Shown here piece by piece: positions 27,527 through 37,652 of a stretch of DNA of 64,000 bases; the first letter of the stretch is position 1, and each line of letters starts with the position of its first letter. The position numbers and the translations under genes are program-made. Source of the DNA: Oscillospiraceae bacterium. Its GTDB lineage: Bacteria; Bacillota; Clostridia; Oscillospirales; Acutalibacteraceae. The stretch covers positions 1 through 64,000 of the forward strand of contig SVPU01000004.1 of NCBI GenBank assembly GCA_015065685.1, given 5' to 3'. The notes under the pieces were generated by a model. The model was given only the letters and a program-made list of their open reading frames with translations. It was not told the DNA's origin and made no database searches.

Positions 27527-28021
27527 TTATGCTTCCTTTATAAAATAATCTAATAATTCGAAAAGCGAGATAACAGCTTTTTTTCTAACATAATCTCGGC
27601 TCAAGGGTTTTATGTTTAAAAGCTTGGCAGTGCATTTTTCTTTGCTTGCAACGGCAATAAAAACATACCCTGCGGGGTGGCCCTCACTTGATGAGGGGCC
27701 TGCAACACCTGTAACCGAAATGCCAAAATCTGCATTTGCCTTTTTTCTTATGTTTATTGCCATTTCTTTGGCGGTCTGCTCTGAAACGGCACCGTATTTA
27801 TCGAGCGTTTCTTTGCGCACCTCTAAAAGTTCATTTTTTATTCGGTTAGAATAAGAAACGATGCCTAGTTCAAAAACCTCACTCGCACCCGAAATGTTGG
27901 TTATTTCAGAGGCCACCAATCCGCCTGTGCAGGACTCTGCCGTGGAGAGAGTTAAGCCTTGTGCTTTTAATTGTTCAACAATCTGCTCGGCTTTTTTATG
28001 AAGTAATGTGTTAATCAACAT
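27527..28021 (-). CDS. CinA C-terminal domain / nicotinamide-nucleotide amidase (PncC-like)
   Basis: TLSTAESCTGGLVASEITNISGAS; ISVTGVAGPSSSEGHPAGYVFIAV. Confidence 0.92.
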   Translation of the reverse strand: MLINTLLHKKAEQIVEQLKAQGLTLSTAESCTGGLVASEITNISGASEVFELGIVSYSNRIKNELLEVRKETLDKYGAVSEQTAKEMAINIRKKANADFGISVTGVAGPSSSEGHPAGYVFIAVASKEKCTAKLLNIKPLSRDYVRKKAVISLFELLDYFIKEA

Positions 28022-28030
28022 TAATCACCT

Positions 28031-29200
28031 TTAGTAAATATAAGAATATTCGGTTTCGTTAATTGCTTTTTCAATAAGTTCTTCAATGGGAAGATTCTTT
28101 TCTGCTTCTTCGCAAAGCGATAGGGTTGGCCTTGTTTTTGGATGTTTTGGTGTAAACACAGTGCAACAGTCATCATAAGGCAAAATGGAGGTTTCAAAAG
28201 CATCAATTTTTCTCGAAATTGTGATGATTTCCTCCTTGTCCATTCCGATAAGGGGACGGAGCACGGGAATATTCACTACACTGTCAGTCGCAACAAGGGC
28301 GGGGAGGGTCTGACTCGCAACCTGACCCAAGCTTTCACCTGTAATAAGTGCAAGGCTTCCCGATTTTGCTGCCAGCCTTTCGGAAATACGCATCATCATT
28401 CTACGCATTATAAGTGTGAAATATTCTTCGGGGCAATGCTCGGCAATTTGGTCCTGAATTTCGGTGAAAGGCACAATTGCAAGGTTAATGCTCGAGCTGT
28501 AGCGCGCAACCTTTGAAAGCAATGTTCTCACTTTCATCTCTGCGCGGGCGCTTGTATATGGCGGACTTGCAAAGTGAATAGCGTTAAGCTTAAGACCGCG
28601 CTTTGCCATTGTCCAAGCAGCAACGGGACTGTCAATACCGCCTGAAATGAGTATTGACGCAATACCGGCTGTGCCAACGGGCAAACCGCCGGCTCCCTGA
28701 ATCTGCTCTGCGTGAACATAAGCCGCATAATCACGGATTTCAACAAAAACAGTTCTGTCGGGATTGTGAACGTCAACCTTAAGATGCGGATAAGCCGCCA
28801 AAATTTTACCACCAAGCTCGCGACAAATTTCGGGAGAGGTGAGGGGGAAGTGCTTATCGGCTCTTTTAGCCTCAACCTTAAAGGTTTTAACATTTTCGAG
28901 TGTTGCTTTAAGGTATTCTACAGAACGGGTGAGAATGTCGTTTATTTCTTTCTCACAAACCAGTGCTCTTGAAAATGCGGCAATTCCAAATATGAGTGAA
29001 ACCTGTTCAAGCGCGTTTTCAAAATCAAAATCCTCGCTTTTGGGCTCAACATAAATGGTAGACTGCGCTTTTCTGACTTCCACTTCGCCGATTTGCTTTA
29101 ATCGCCTTCTTAAATTCTTGATTAAAATGTCTTCAAAATTACTGCGGTTAAGGCCCTTAAGCGCCAATTCGCCGTTTTTGATAAGTATTATTTCTTTCAT
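28031..29200 (-). CDS. thiI: tRNA 4-thiouridine sulfurtransferase
   Basis: KNGELALKGLNRSNFE; LISGGIDSPVAAWTMAKRGL; HFASPPYTS; LITGESLGQVASQT. Confidence 0.94.
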   Translation of the reverse strand: MKEIILIKNGELALKGLNRSNFEDILIKNLRRRLKQIGEVEVRKAQSTIYVEPKSEDFDFENALEQVSLIFGIAAFSRALVCEKEINDILTRSVEYLKATLENVKTFKVEAKRADKHFPLTSPEICRELGGKILAAYPHLKVDVHNPDRTVFVEIRDYAAYVHAEQIQGAGGLPVGTAGIASILISGGIDSPVAAWTMAKRGLKLNAIHFASPPYTSARAEMKVRTLLSKVARYSSSINLAIVPFTEIQDQIAEHCPEEYFTLIMRRMMMRISERLAAKSGSLALITGESLGQVASQTLPALVATDSVVNIPVLRPLIGMDKEEIITISRKIDAFETSILPYDDCCTVFTPKHPKTRPTLSLCEEAEKNLPIEELIEKAINETEYSYIY

Positions 29201-30327
29201 ATATTACTGCGCCTTAGTTTTTTAGTGGCCTCAGCGAGAGCCTCTAAAACTAAAGAAATATCCTCCCTTGTGTTGTCCTTTGAAAAACTGAGTCGCAAAG
29301 CACTGTCGGCTTGCGCTTTGCCAAGACCCAATGCCTTTAGCACATAGCTTGCTTCACCTTTGGCACAAGCACTGCCGGAAGAAACATAAATGCTTTTGCT
29401 TTCAAGAAAATGAAGCAGGGTTTCAGAGCGGTAACCCAAAACCGAAATATTAAGAATATAGGGCAGGGCATCATCGGGTGAGTTAATCTTAATAAAATCG
29501 CATTTTCCGAAAATCTCACGCGCGAAAGCATTGATTTCTGCGATTTTTTCTAAGCTTTCTTTGACTTTGAGTTCTTTAACAGCGCCGTGGAAACCGCAAA
29601 TAAGGGGTATCGCTTCGGTGCCCGAGCGCAGTCCCTTTTCCTGCCCGCCGCCCGTTAAAAAAGGTTTTAGGTTTAATCCCTTTTTAACATATAAAAATCC
29701 AATTCCCTTAGGGCCGTGAATTTTGTGCGCACTGCACGACATTAAATCAACCCCTAAGGTCTTAACATTTATAGGTGTTTTGCCGAAGCCTTGAACTGCA
29801 TCACAATGGAAAACAGCGTTATCGGTCAACTGCTTTATAAGCTTTGAAATTTCAGAAATCGGCTGAATGGAGCCAATCTCATTATTCACAAGCATAATGC
29901 TCACAAGTGCGGTGTTTTTATCTAAAGAATTCTTCAATTCTCCCATATCAATAACACCGTTGCTATCGCACCCGATTCTTATAACCTCAAAGCCCTCAAG
30001 TTCTAAGCGTTTAACAGTTTCAAGCACAGATGGGTGTTCAATTTTCGTGGTGATTATCTTTTTCTTTCGGCTTTTTAAAACCGACAAAATCGCGGTGTTG
30101 TTAGCCTCGGTTCCGCCCGAAGTAAAAATAATTTCATCGGCATTAGCGTTAATGCTTTTTGCAATTTCCTCACGGGCAGAGTTCATTGAAATTTCGGCAT
30201 CAATTCCAAGCCCATGCAAAGAAGAGGGGTTACCCCAATTTTCGCATAAGGCCTTATTTATATATTCGCAAGCAGTTTTACAAGGTTTAGTTGTGGCACT
30301 GTTATCTAAATATATAATGTCTTTCAC
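29197..30327 (-). CDS. Cysteine desulfurase (NifS/IscS family)
   Basis: IYLDNSATTKP; FTSGGTEANN; SCSAHKIHGPKGIGFLY; SSGSACAKGEASYVL; adjacent to thiI. Confidence 0.94.
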   Translation of the reverse strand: MKDIIYLDNSATTKPCKTACEYINKALCENWGNPSSLHGLGIDAEISMNSAREEIAKSINANADEIIFTSGGTEANNTAILSVLKSRKKKIITTKIEHPSVLETVKRLELEGFEVIRIGCDSNGVIDMGELKNSLDKNTALVSIMLVNNEIGSIQPISEISKLIKQLTDNAVFHCDAVQGFGKTPINVKTLGVDLMSCSAHKIHGPKGIGFLYVKKGLNLKPFLTGGGQEKGLRSGTEAIPLICGFHGAVKELKVKESLEKIAEINAFAREIFGKCDFIKINSPDDALPYILNISVLGYRSETLLHFLESKSIYVSSGSACAKGEASYVLKALGLGKAQADSALRLSFSKDNTREDISLVLEALAEATKKLRRSNI

Positions 30328-30372
30328 CCGTTAACACTTCCAAAATTACAATATATAGTATATTATACTATA

Positions 30373-30419
30373 TAATTACAAATTTCTCAATAGAAAATAT
30401 TAGAATTAAAAATAAAAAA
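30373..30419. repeat. 47-bp direct repeat, copy 1 (partner 33184-33230)
   Basis: TAATTACAAATTTCTCAATAGAAAATATTAGAATTAAAAATAAAAAA identical in both copies. Confidence 0.9.
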
Positions 30420-30447
30420 TGAAAACGGTTTTTTATTTTGATTCTCA

Positions 30448-30476
30448 TTGACAAGGGTTTAAATCGAGTTTATAAT
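30448..30476 (+). promoter_or_regulatory. Consensus sigma-A promoter for the GH/manA cassette
   Basis: TTGACA (30448-30453), 17 bp, TATAAT (30471-30476). Confidence 0.7.
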
Positions 30477-30616
30477 TATTTTAATAAAAGTTTGATACAA
30501 AGACACAAGAAAACACAAGAGAACCGTCCCTTGTCTCCTGGGCGAATAATTAAAATGCTTATGAAATTAGGAAGAATCAAACGTGGACTTGATAAATAAA
30601 TTATTTGGAGGTTTTT

Positions 30617-32148
30617 ATGAGTAATAACTTTGGTGCAAAAAACTGGAAAGAATATATACCTGTTCCGATTTATGATGAACATCCTGAGTATAATGAATTT
30701 TATGAGAAAGCATGGGAATTGGCCTATGAGCATATCAAGGATATTCCCGGTATGCCTCAGACACCTTATATGGACGAAGCCTTTTGTGATACCCAGTTAT
30801 GGATCTGGGATACATGTTTTATGACTTTGTTTTGCAAATACGCAAGAGAGGTTTTCCCAGGTGTTGAATCCCTAAGGAATTTTTATGAAGTTCTTTACGG
30901 AAATGGCCGTTTGGGGTCTGTTATTCCAACCGAAGACGAGCCTGAATGGACAGGTGCAATTCCGGGAGAGCCTTACGAGGTTATGATTCATATTGCTGAC
31001 AATCCACCATTGTTTTCCTGGGCTGAATATGAAAATGCTCTGATGCGTGGAGACAGTGATTATATAAAAGAACTTTTATATAAGATAAATTTTTACAAAA
31101 GCACTATGATTGGATTGAAAATTTGCGTGAATCCGGCACATTAAGGGGAGTACGTGCACCTACCTGTCTTATTTCCGAAGATTTAGGTTATAAGTGGGAA
31201 GGAGCGCGTTCCGGTATGGACAATACTCCTCGTGGAAGAAAGGGTGAACACGCTTTAGAAAGGCGTCCGAATAATCCTGATATGTTATGGATAGATGCCA
31301 TATGTCAGCAAGCATTATCCGCCAGAATGATTTCAAAAATGTATGCTCTTATTGAGGATGCGGACAATTCTAAAATATGGCACGATAAGTTTTTGCAAAA
31401 GAAAAAAATCATAAATGAATTTTACTGGGACGAAAAAGACGGATTTTATTATGATATAGATTGCAATAATCATAATTTTATGAAGGTTAAATCAATTGCA
31501 TCTTATTGGACAATGACATCAGGTGTTGCAACCAAAAATCAGGCTGAATTACTTGTTGAAAATTTAGAAAATCCCGAAACCTTCGGCGGCTTAGTACCTT
31601 TTCCATCAATCGCAAGAAACGATAATGATTTCAAACCTAAGGGTGACTATTGGAGGGGTGGAGTTTGGTTGCCTACCGTCTATTCCACTTTACAAGGGCT
31701 AAAAGAATATGGTTTTTATAAAGAAGCAAGGAATGTTTCAATGAAATTGTTGGAACATATGTATAAAACCTATGTCAATTTTAAACCTCACACAATCTGG
31801 GAGGCATATTCACCAAGCAAGTGTGAACCCGCATGCAATGAAAAGGAAAACGGCGAGTTATCGCGCCCTGATTTTTGCGGATGGTCTGCACTGGGTCCAA
31901 TTTCCATTTATATTGAATTCATTCTGGGTTTTCATACAATAAATGCTTTTACTAAAACTATCGAATGGGAAAAACCAAGTGATATCAGTGGTAAAATCGG
32001 TATAAAGAATCTTCGATTTGGAGATGTTGTTACCAGCATTGAAGCGGTGGATAATAAGTGTAATGTCATATCCAATGGGGAATATACACTTGTTATAAAT
32101 AAAAAGTCATATAATATTTTTTCGGGATGTAATGAATTTATAATTTAA
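30617..32148 (+). pseudogene. Trehalase/GH63-like glycoside hydrolase split by a -1 frameshift (ORFs 30617-31144 and 31123-32148)
   Basis: Two overlapping frames read as one protein: ...LLYKINF|LQKHYDWIENLRESGTLRGVRAPTCLISED...; shift at A-AAT-TTT (31087-31093). Confidence 0.75.
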
Positions 32149-32177
32149 GGGTATTATTAAAGACAGGAGAAAGAATT

Positions 32178-33134
32178 ATGTACCCATTATTATTAAAACC
32201 TCCCATAAAAGATTTTTTATGGGGTGGCACAAAATTAAAAACAGATTTCGGTTTTGAAACCGACAAAGAAATTGCTGCTGAGGCGTGGATGCTGTCTTGT
32301 CATAAGGACGGTATGAACATCGTTATTAATGGCGAGAATAAAGGCAAAACAATAAATGAGGTTTTGGAAATTTGGGGCAGGTCTGCACTCGGTAAAAATG
32401 CAGAAAAGTTCTCATATTTTCCAATACTTATAAAACTTATTGATGCTAAACAAAATCTATCTGTTCAAGTACATCCTGATGATAGGTATGCTTTGTCAGT
32501 CGAGGGTGAATATGGCAAAACTGAAATGTGGTATGTTGTTGACTGCGAAGACGGTGCAGAACTTGTTTACGGTTTCAAAGAAAACATATCTAAAGAAGAA
32601 TTTAAAAAGCGCATTAAGGATAATACCTTAACAGATGTTTGCAAATCTGTTCCAGTACATAAGGGTGATGTTTTCTTTATAGATGCAGGTACGCTTCATG
32701 CAATAGGTGAAGGGATACTCATAGCTGAAGTACAGCAGAATTCAAATACTACATACAGAGTATCTGATTACGGCAGACTTGGTACAGACGGCAAGCCAAG
32801 AGAATTGCATATAGATAAAGCATTAGCTGTTACTAAATGTGAAGTGCCTGTTATTCCTTATGGCAATATCGGGAAAGTTATAGTAGATGGTAAAAATACT
32901 ATAAGAGAACTAGCTGTATGCGATAAGTTTTCTGTAAAACTCTTAAAGCTTAATGAGACTATGGACATATATTCGGCAGATAGCTTTATCTCGCTTATTG
33001 TACTTGATGGTAATGCCATCATTAAGTGGAATGATGAGGAAATTAATTTTAAAAAAGGTGATAGTATTTTCGTCCCTGCAAATCTCAAAGCAGAGCTTAA
33101 AGGCAATGCCGAAATACTATACAGTCATATATAA
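32178..33134 (+). CDS. manA: Class I mannose-6-phosphate isomerase
   Basis: PLLLKPPIKDFLWGGTKL; LSVQVHPDDRYAL; KTEMWYVVDCEDGAELVYGF; GTLHAIGEGILIAEVQQNSNTTYRVSDYGR. Confidence 0.93.
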   Translation: MYPLLLKPPIKDFLWGGTKLKTDFGFETDKEIAAEAWMLSCHKDGMNIVINGENKGKTINEVLEIWGRSALGKNAEKFSYFPILIKLIDAKQNLSVQVHPDDRYALSVEGEYGKTEMWYVVDCEDGAELVYGFKENISKEEFKKRIKDNTLTDVCKSVPVHKGDVFFIDAGTLHAIGEGILIAEVQQNSNTTYRVSDYGRLGTDGKPRELHIDKALAVTKCEVPVIPYGNIGKVIVDGKNTIRELAVCDKFSVKLLKLNETMDIYSADSFISLIVLDGNAIIKWNDEEINFKKGDSIFVPANLKAELKGNAEILYSHI

Positions 33135-33183
33135 AAACACTTTTTTAACAGGGGACAATCAGGGGACGGTTCTCTGATTGACG

Positions 33184-33230
33184 TAATTACAAATTTCTCA
33201 ATAGAAAATATTAGAATTAAAAATAAAAAA
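33184..33230. repeat. 47-bp direct repeat, copy 2
   Basis: Identical to 30373-30419. Confidence 0.9.
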
Positions 33231-33293
33231 ACGGTTGGCTTTCACCAACCGTTTTTCGTTTGTTAACATATACACATAAAAAGAGTATGAAAT

Positions 33294-33503
33294 TTACCTT
33301 TCGGGATATTTTAACCCTTTTGGTAATTCGAGAATATAATCGGCGGAAACACCGTAATATAAACATAATTTCATTAAAACAGAAATTGGGATTTGTCTTT
33401 TTCCGCTTTCATACTGCTGATATGTGTTTTGTTTGCAATTTAATATTTCTGACAATTTTTGTTGTGTTAAATCGTGGTCTTCTCGCAATTCTCTCAATTT
33501 CAT
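33294..33503 (-). CDS. Small XRE-family HTH regulator
   Basis: MKLRELREDHDLTQQKLSEILNCKQNTYQQYESGKRQIPISVLMKLCLYYGVSADYILEL. Confidence 0.88.
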   Translation of the reverse strand: MKLRELREDHDLTQQKLSEILNCKQNTYQQYESGKRQIPISVLMKLCLYYGVSADYILELPKGLKYPER

Positions 33504-33614
33504 AACATCACTTCCTATAATTATTATAAATATCTCTAATTGAGATAATGACATTTATCACAAAATGTGATAAAGTGCATTTAAAACACCCATTTGTTGC
33601 GACACAGGATACAA

Positions 33615-33650
33615 CAAAAAGTCTCTATGGAAATGCATAGAGACTTTTTG
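33615..33650. terminator. Strong (bidirectional) hairpin terminator
   Basis: CAAAAAGTCTCTATG GAAATG CATAGAGACTTTTTG (15-bp perfect arms). Confidence 0.65.
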
Positions 33651-33689
33651 TTTATTATTTATTCAAAGCTAATAATAACGAATAAAAGA

Positions 33690-33724
33690 CAAATCACCCA
33701 AATATCTATATTTTGGGTGATTTG
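33690..33724 (+). promoter_or_regulatory. Hairpin that would sequester the RBS of the downstream symporter
   Basis: CAAATCACCCAAA / TTTGGGTGATTTG; GGGTGA lies just before a candidate TTG start at 33726. Confidence 0.45.
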
Positions 33725-33725
33725 T

Positions 33726-35108
33726 TTGCATTTTTTAAAACTTTTAGCGGATATAATTTCAGGATATTTTCCGTTTGCTTTGCTTATTTTATGCGGTCTT
33801 TATTTGTCTTTTAAGGGCAGGTTTTTTCAGTTTGGGAAATTCTTTGATTCCATTAAAATAACATTTAAAGCCTTTAGATGCAAAGAAAAAGGGAAGGGCG
33901 GAATTTCTTCCTTTCAGTCGGCTTGCACGGCGCTTTCTGCAACGGTTGGAACGGGCAACATTGCAGGGGTTGCAGGGGCTTTATCAATAGGCGGTGCGGG
34001 CGCGGTTTTTTGGATGTGGATTAGCGCATTTTTGGGTATGGCAATTAAATATGCCGAAATAAAGCTTGCCATTATTTACAGAGAAAACAACGGCAAATTT
34101 AAGGGCGGACCGATGTATTACATAAAAAACGGAATGCCAAGTGTTTTTAAGCCATTTTCGTTTATTTATGCTTTGGCTGCAATTCCCGCTGTTTTTTGTA
34201 CGGGTAACATCACGCAAACAAATTCGGCCGTGCTATCGGTTGGAGAATCCCCTTTAATTCGTGTGATAATGGGTGTTATTTTTACGGTGCTTACCACTTT
34301 GGTTGTGTGGGGCGGAAGCAGCCGAATAGGTGCGGTTACCGAAAAAATAGTGCCGATAATGTCGGTTATTTACATTGTGCTTTCGTTTTGCATTATTTTA
34401 ATGAACGGCAGCTATGTTCCTGTGGCCTTTGCAATGATATTAAAGGGGGCATTTGCACCCCGCGCTGTAACGGGCGGCGCGGTGGGCTCGGTGCTTGCGG
34501 TGATAATAACGGGAGCCTCTAGGGGCATTTTCTCAAACGAGGCCGGCCTTGGAAGCTCGGCGATGGCACACGCGGTGGCTTTTGATGCAAATAGCGAAAC
34601 ACAAGGGTTATTCGGAATATTCGAAGTGTTTTTGGACACGGTTGTTATTTGCACACTTACTGCATTGACAATTCTTTGCAGTGGAGTTAATATAGAATAT
34701 GGCAGTATCGCATCGGCCGAGCTCGTTCAAGGAGCGATTTCGCTCTGCTTTGGAAGGGCCTCACATTATATGATAACGGTTATGATGTGCATCTTCGGTT
34801 TTTCAAGCGTTATCGGTTGGGCGTTTTACGGAAACCTTTGTTGGGGCTTTTTATTCGGATCAAAGGGTGAGAAAATTTTCATTGCAATTTATCCTTTTTT
34901 CTGCCTTTTAGGTGCGATATTAAACACTTCGGTTGTTTGGGATTTGGCTGAGTTTTTTAATGGGATAATGCTTTGTGTAAATTTGCCCGTTTTGATTTAT
35001 TTATCGGGTGCAGTGTTAACAGAAAGGAAAGAAATCAATGATAGAAGCAAGACTAAAGAAAATAAGCGGTTTTTTGCAGCAAGGCGAAGCCTTACTTATA
35101 AACGATAA
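33726..35108 (+). CDS. Alanine/glycine:cation symporter family (AGCS) protein
   Basis: SATVGTGNIAGVAGALSIGGAGAVFWMWISAFLGMAIKYAEIKLAI; GASRGIFSNEAGLGSSAMAHA. Start uncertain (TTG 33726 proposed; ORF open from 33594). Confidence 0.85.
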   Translation: MHFLKLLADIISGYFPFALLILCGLYLSFKGRFFQFGKFFDSIKITFKAFRCKEKGKGGISSFQSACTALSATVGTGNIAGVAGALSIGGAGAVFWMWISAFLGMAIKYAEIKLAIIYRENNGKFKGGPMYYIKNGMPSVFKPFSFIYALAAIPAVFCTGNITQTNSAVLSVGESPLIRVIMGVIFTVLTTLVVWGGSSRIGAVTEKIVPIMSVIYIVLSFCIILMNGSYVPVAFAMILKGAFAPRAVTGGAVGSVLAVIITGASRGIFSNEAGLGSSAMAHAVAFDANSETQGLFGIFEVFLDTVVICTLTALTILCSGVNIEYGSIASAELVQGAISLCFGRASHYMITVMMCIFGFSSVIGWAFYGNLCWGFLFGSKGEKIFIAIYPFFCLLGAILNTSVVWDLAEFFNGIMLCVNLPVLIYLSGAVLTERKEINDRSKTKENKRFFAARRSLTYKR

Positions 35109-36105
35109 TAACAACCGTTTTTATTTTAGCGGTTTTAATTCTTCGGCGGGCGTTGTTTTAATCACTAAAGATGAGCAGTATTTATTAGTCGATTTCAGAT
35201 ATTTTGAAAGAGCAAAGAACAATGTTTCTGCACTGAATGTGCGCTTGCTTGAAAAATATTATGCAAACATCAACGAATTGCTTCTGTTTCACAACATAAA
35301 AACCCTTTTTATTGAAACTGATAAGCTCACATTTTTGCAGGTGCAAAGGTTAAAAGAGAATATAGCGTGCGAGGTTTCAACCGATTCTTGCAAAAGTGAG
35401 AAAATAACCGAGCTCCGAAGCATTAAAGATAAATTTGAAATCGATTCAATTAAAAAGGCACAGGAAATCACTGATGCCGCTTATTCTCATATTTTAAACA
35501 GAATAAATGAGAATGTTACCGAGAGGGAAATCGCCCTCGATTTAGAGTTTTTTATGCGCAAAAACGGGAGTGAGGGTGTTGCCTTTGATACAATTGTTGT
35601 TTCAGGCAAAAATTCATCTTCACCGCACGGTGCTCCCACCGAAAAGCCCATTCAAAAAGGCGATTTTATTACGATGGATTTTGGTGCAAGAGTTAACGGA
35701 TATTGCTCTGATATGACAAGAACGGTGGCGCTCGGCAATGTAACTGCACATCAAAGGGAAGTTTATGAAATCGTTTTAAAAGCGCAAACCGAGACTATGA
35801 ATTATATTAAAGCGGGTGTTACCTGCAAATCGGTCGATAAAATCGCAAGGGATATTATATGTGATGCGGGTTACGGCGAATGCTTCGGCCACGGTCTTGG
35901 GCACAGCTTGGGACTCGAAATTCACGAAAATCCCGCCTGCAACACAAGGGATGATACTCTGCTTCAAAGCGGAATGATTATGACCGTTGAGCCCGGTATT
36001 TATATTGAGGGCAAGTTTGGTGTGAGAATTGAAAATATGGTGCTTATTGATGAAAATAAGTGCTTGAATTTGACTAAAAGTTTAAATTTATTAACAATTT
36101 TATAA
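35038..36105 (+). CDS. Xaa-Pro peptidase (M24 family)
   Basis: GDFITMDFGARVNGYCSDMTRTV; GHGLGHSLGLEIHENP; GMIMTVEPGIYIEGKFGVRIENM. Confidence 0.92.
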   Translation: MIEARLKKISGFLQQGEALLINDNNNRFYFSGFNSSAGVVLITKDEQYLLVDFRYFERAKNNVSALNVRLLEKYYANINELLLFHNIKTLFIETDKLTFLQVQRLKENIACEVSTDSCKSEKITELRSIKDKFEIDSIKKAQEITDAAYSHILNRINENVTEREIALDLEFFMRKNGSEGVAFDTIVVSGKNSSSPHGAPTEKPIQKGDFITMDFGARVNGYCSDMTRTVALGNVTAHQREVYEIVLKAQTETMNYIKAGVTCKSVDKIARDIICDAGYGECFGHGLGHSLGLEIHENPACNTRDDTLLQSGMIMTVEPGIYIEGKFGVRIENMVLIDENKCLNLTKSLNLLTIL

Positions 36106-36161
36106 AACTTTTAAAAAAGTCATTGAATTAAAAAGTGGAGTATGTTAAAATATGGCTATAC

Positions 36162-36237
<76 letters not shown>

Positions 36238-36274
36238 ATAAAACCGACTTGTGTAACACAAGTCGGTTTTATTT

Positions 36275-37639
36275 TTATGTTCCACTGTCAATTATTGCAT
36301 CATATTCACGGGCAATTTGTGCCCAAGTTATAGGTCCCACTGAGCCCGAAACGGGAATTCCGAAAAGGCGCTGAAAGGTGGAAACTGCATTTTCGGTTTG
36401 TTCGCCGTAAAAGCCTGTTACAGAAACACTTGGAATGGCGTTTATGTTTTGCGATATGAGGGATAGGTAGGTTTGCAAATCTTCAACCGATTGATTTCTG
36501 ATTCCGGGTGTTAAAAAATAACCGGGGTAAAGCTTAGCATTGTTGCCTTGATAGCCCGTGGGCAAGGAATTGACCGTTTCGGTGTAAATTCTTGAAATTG
36601 TGTTCCAGGTAGCAGAATCAACAATGCCTGTTACGGGTAAACCGTAGAACTCTTGAAAACGGCGAACGGCGGAAAGTGTATTTTCATCGAAAACCCCATC
36701 AATCCGTACAGGCTCAAGGTTGCTGTTAAAATAAGCCAATATGCTCAAATAATATTGCACCGTTCTCACGGGAATCCCCGTCATACCCTCTGACACAACG
36801 GTTGAAAAGGGGATAGAGGCTTCTTCTAAGGTTATGCCCTCTGTCGCTAATTCTGCAAGGCCTTTAACGCCGTTGTAGTACCTTTTAATTGTATACCAAG
36901 TAGATTTATCCACCTCGCCCGTTTGAGTTAGATTGAATATTTCTTGAAATTTTCTAACGGCAGCCTCTGTGTCAGAACCAAAAATGCCGTTGGAATTTTC
37001 TATTTTTGGTATTGCAGGGTAGTTTTGTGCAATTCGGTTTAATTGCACCTGAATGATTCTCACATTATTACCGGCATCGCCGAGGCTTAGCGGCACACCG
37101 GGATAGGACTCTGTTATATTGGCAACCGGCGCGTTTTCAACTATGCCGATATCTTCGCCATAATAATTTTGCAAAATGCCAAAGGGTGTGAAGCCTTGCT
37201 CTGCAAGGGAAACCGAGCCCCACTGTGAAAGGCCCTCACATTGTGAGGTTGTTCCGTTGCAAAAGGCGGTAAAAAGAGGCTGAACGCTTCCTTGTCTGAT
37301 AACATAATCGTTGAAAATATCATCAACTATGTAGCTAATATTTTCGAAAATTTCGCGGTCTTTCACAAATGCCTGGTCGAATTGTGTTGTGTTTGTAATA
37401 TCAAAATCGTATCCGCGTGATGGATACCATTCGGTGTAAATGCGGTTTAGCGCAAAGGATATAATTGCTAAAATGTTTGCTCTGAGGGCATTTTCAGGCC
37501 AAGTGGGATAAATTTCGCTTGAAGCCACATTTTTAATATAATCAGCAAAAGGCACAGTAACATTTTCTGCGTTTGAATCAGGCGCACCTAAATGGACTGT
37601 TATATTTTCGGGTATAACCGGAGTTAAAACTTCTGGCAA
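36275..37639 (-). CDS. SpoIID-like domain protein with multiple peptidoglycan-binding domains
   Basis: CEGLSQWGSVSLAEQGFTPFGILQNYYGEDI and three G.xG..V..(L/Q)...L PG_binding_1 repeats (...GIFGSDTEAAVRKFQ..., ...GVFDENTLSAVRRFQ..., ...GFYGEQTENAVSTFQ...). Confidence 0.8.
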   Translation of the reverse strand: MPEVLTPVIPENITVHLGAPDSNAENVTVPFADYIKNVASSEIYPTWPENALRANILAIISFALNRIYTEWYPSRGYDFDITNTTQFDQAFVKDREIFENISYIVDDIFNDYVIRQGSVQPLFTAFCNGTTSQCEGLSQWGSVSLAEQGFTPFGILQNYYGEDIGIVENAPVANITESYPGVPLSLGDAGNNVRIIQVQLNRIAQNYPAIPKIENSNGIFGSDTEAAVRKFQEIFNLTQTGEVDKSTWYTIKRYYNGVKGLAELATEGITLEEASIPFSTVVSEGMTGIPVRTVQYYLSILAYFNSNLEPVRIDGVFDENTLSAVRRFQEFYGLPVTGIVDSATWNTISRIYTETVNSLPTGYQGNNAKLYPGYFLTPGIRNQSVEDLQTYLSLISQNINAIPSVSVTGFYGEQTENAVSTFQRLFGIPVSGSVGPITWAQIAREYDAIIDSGT

Positions 37640-37652
37640 AAAATCACCTCAT

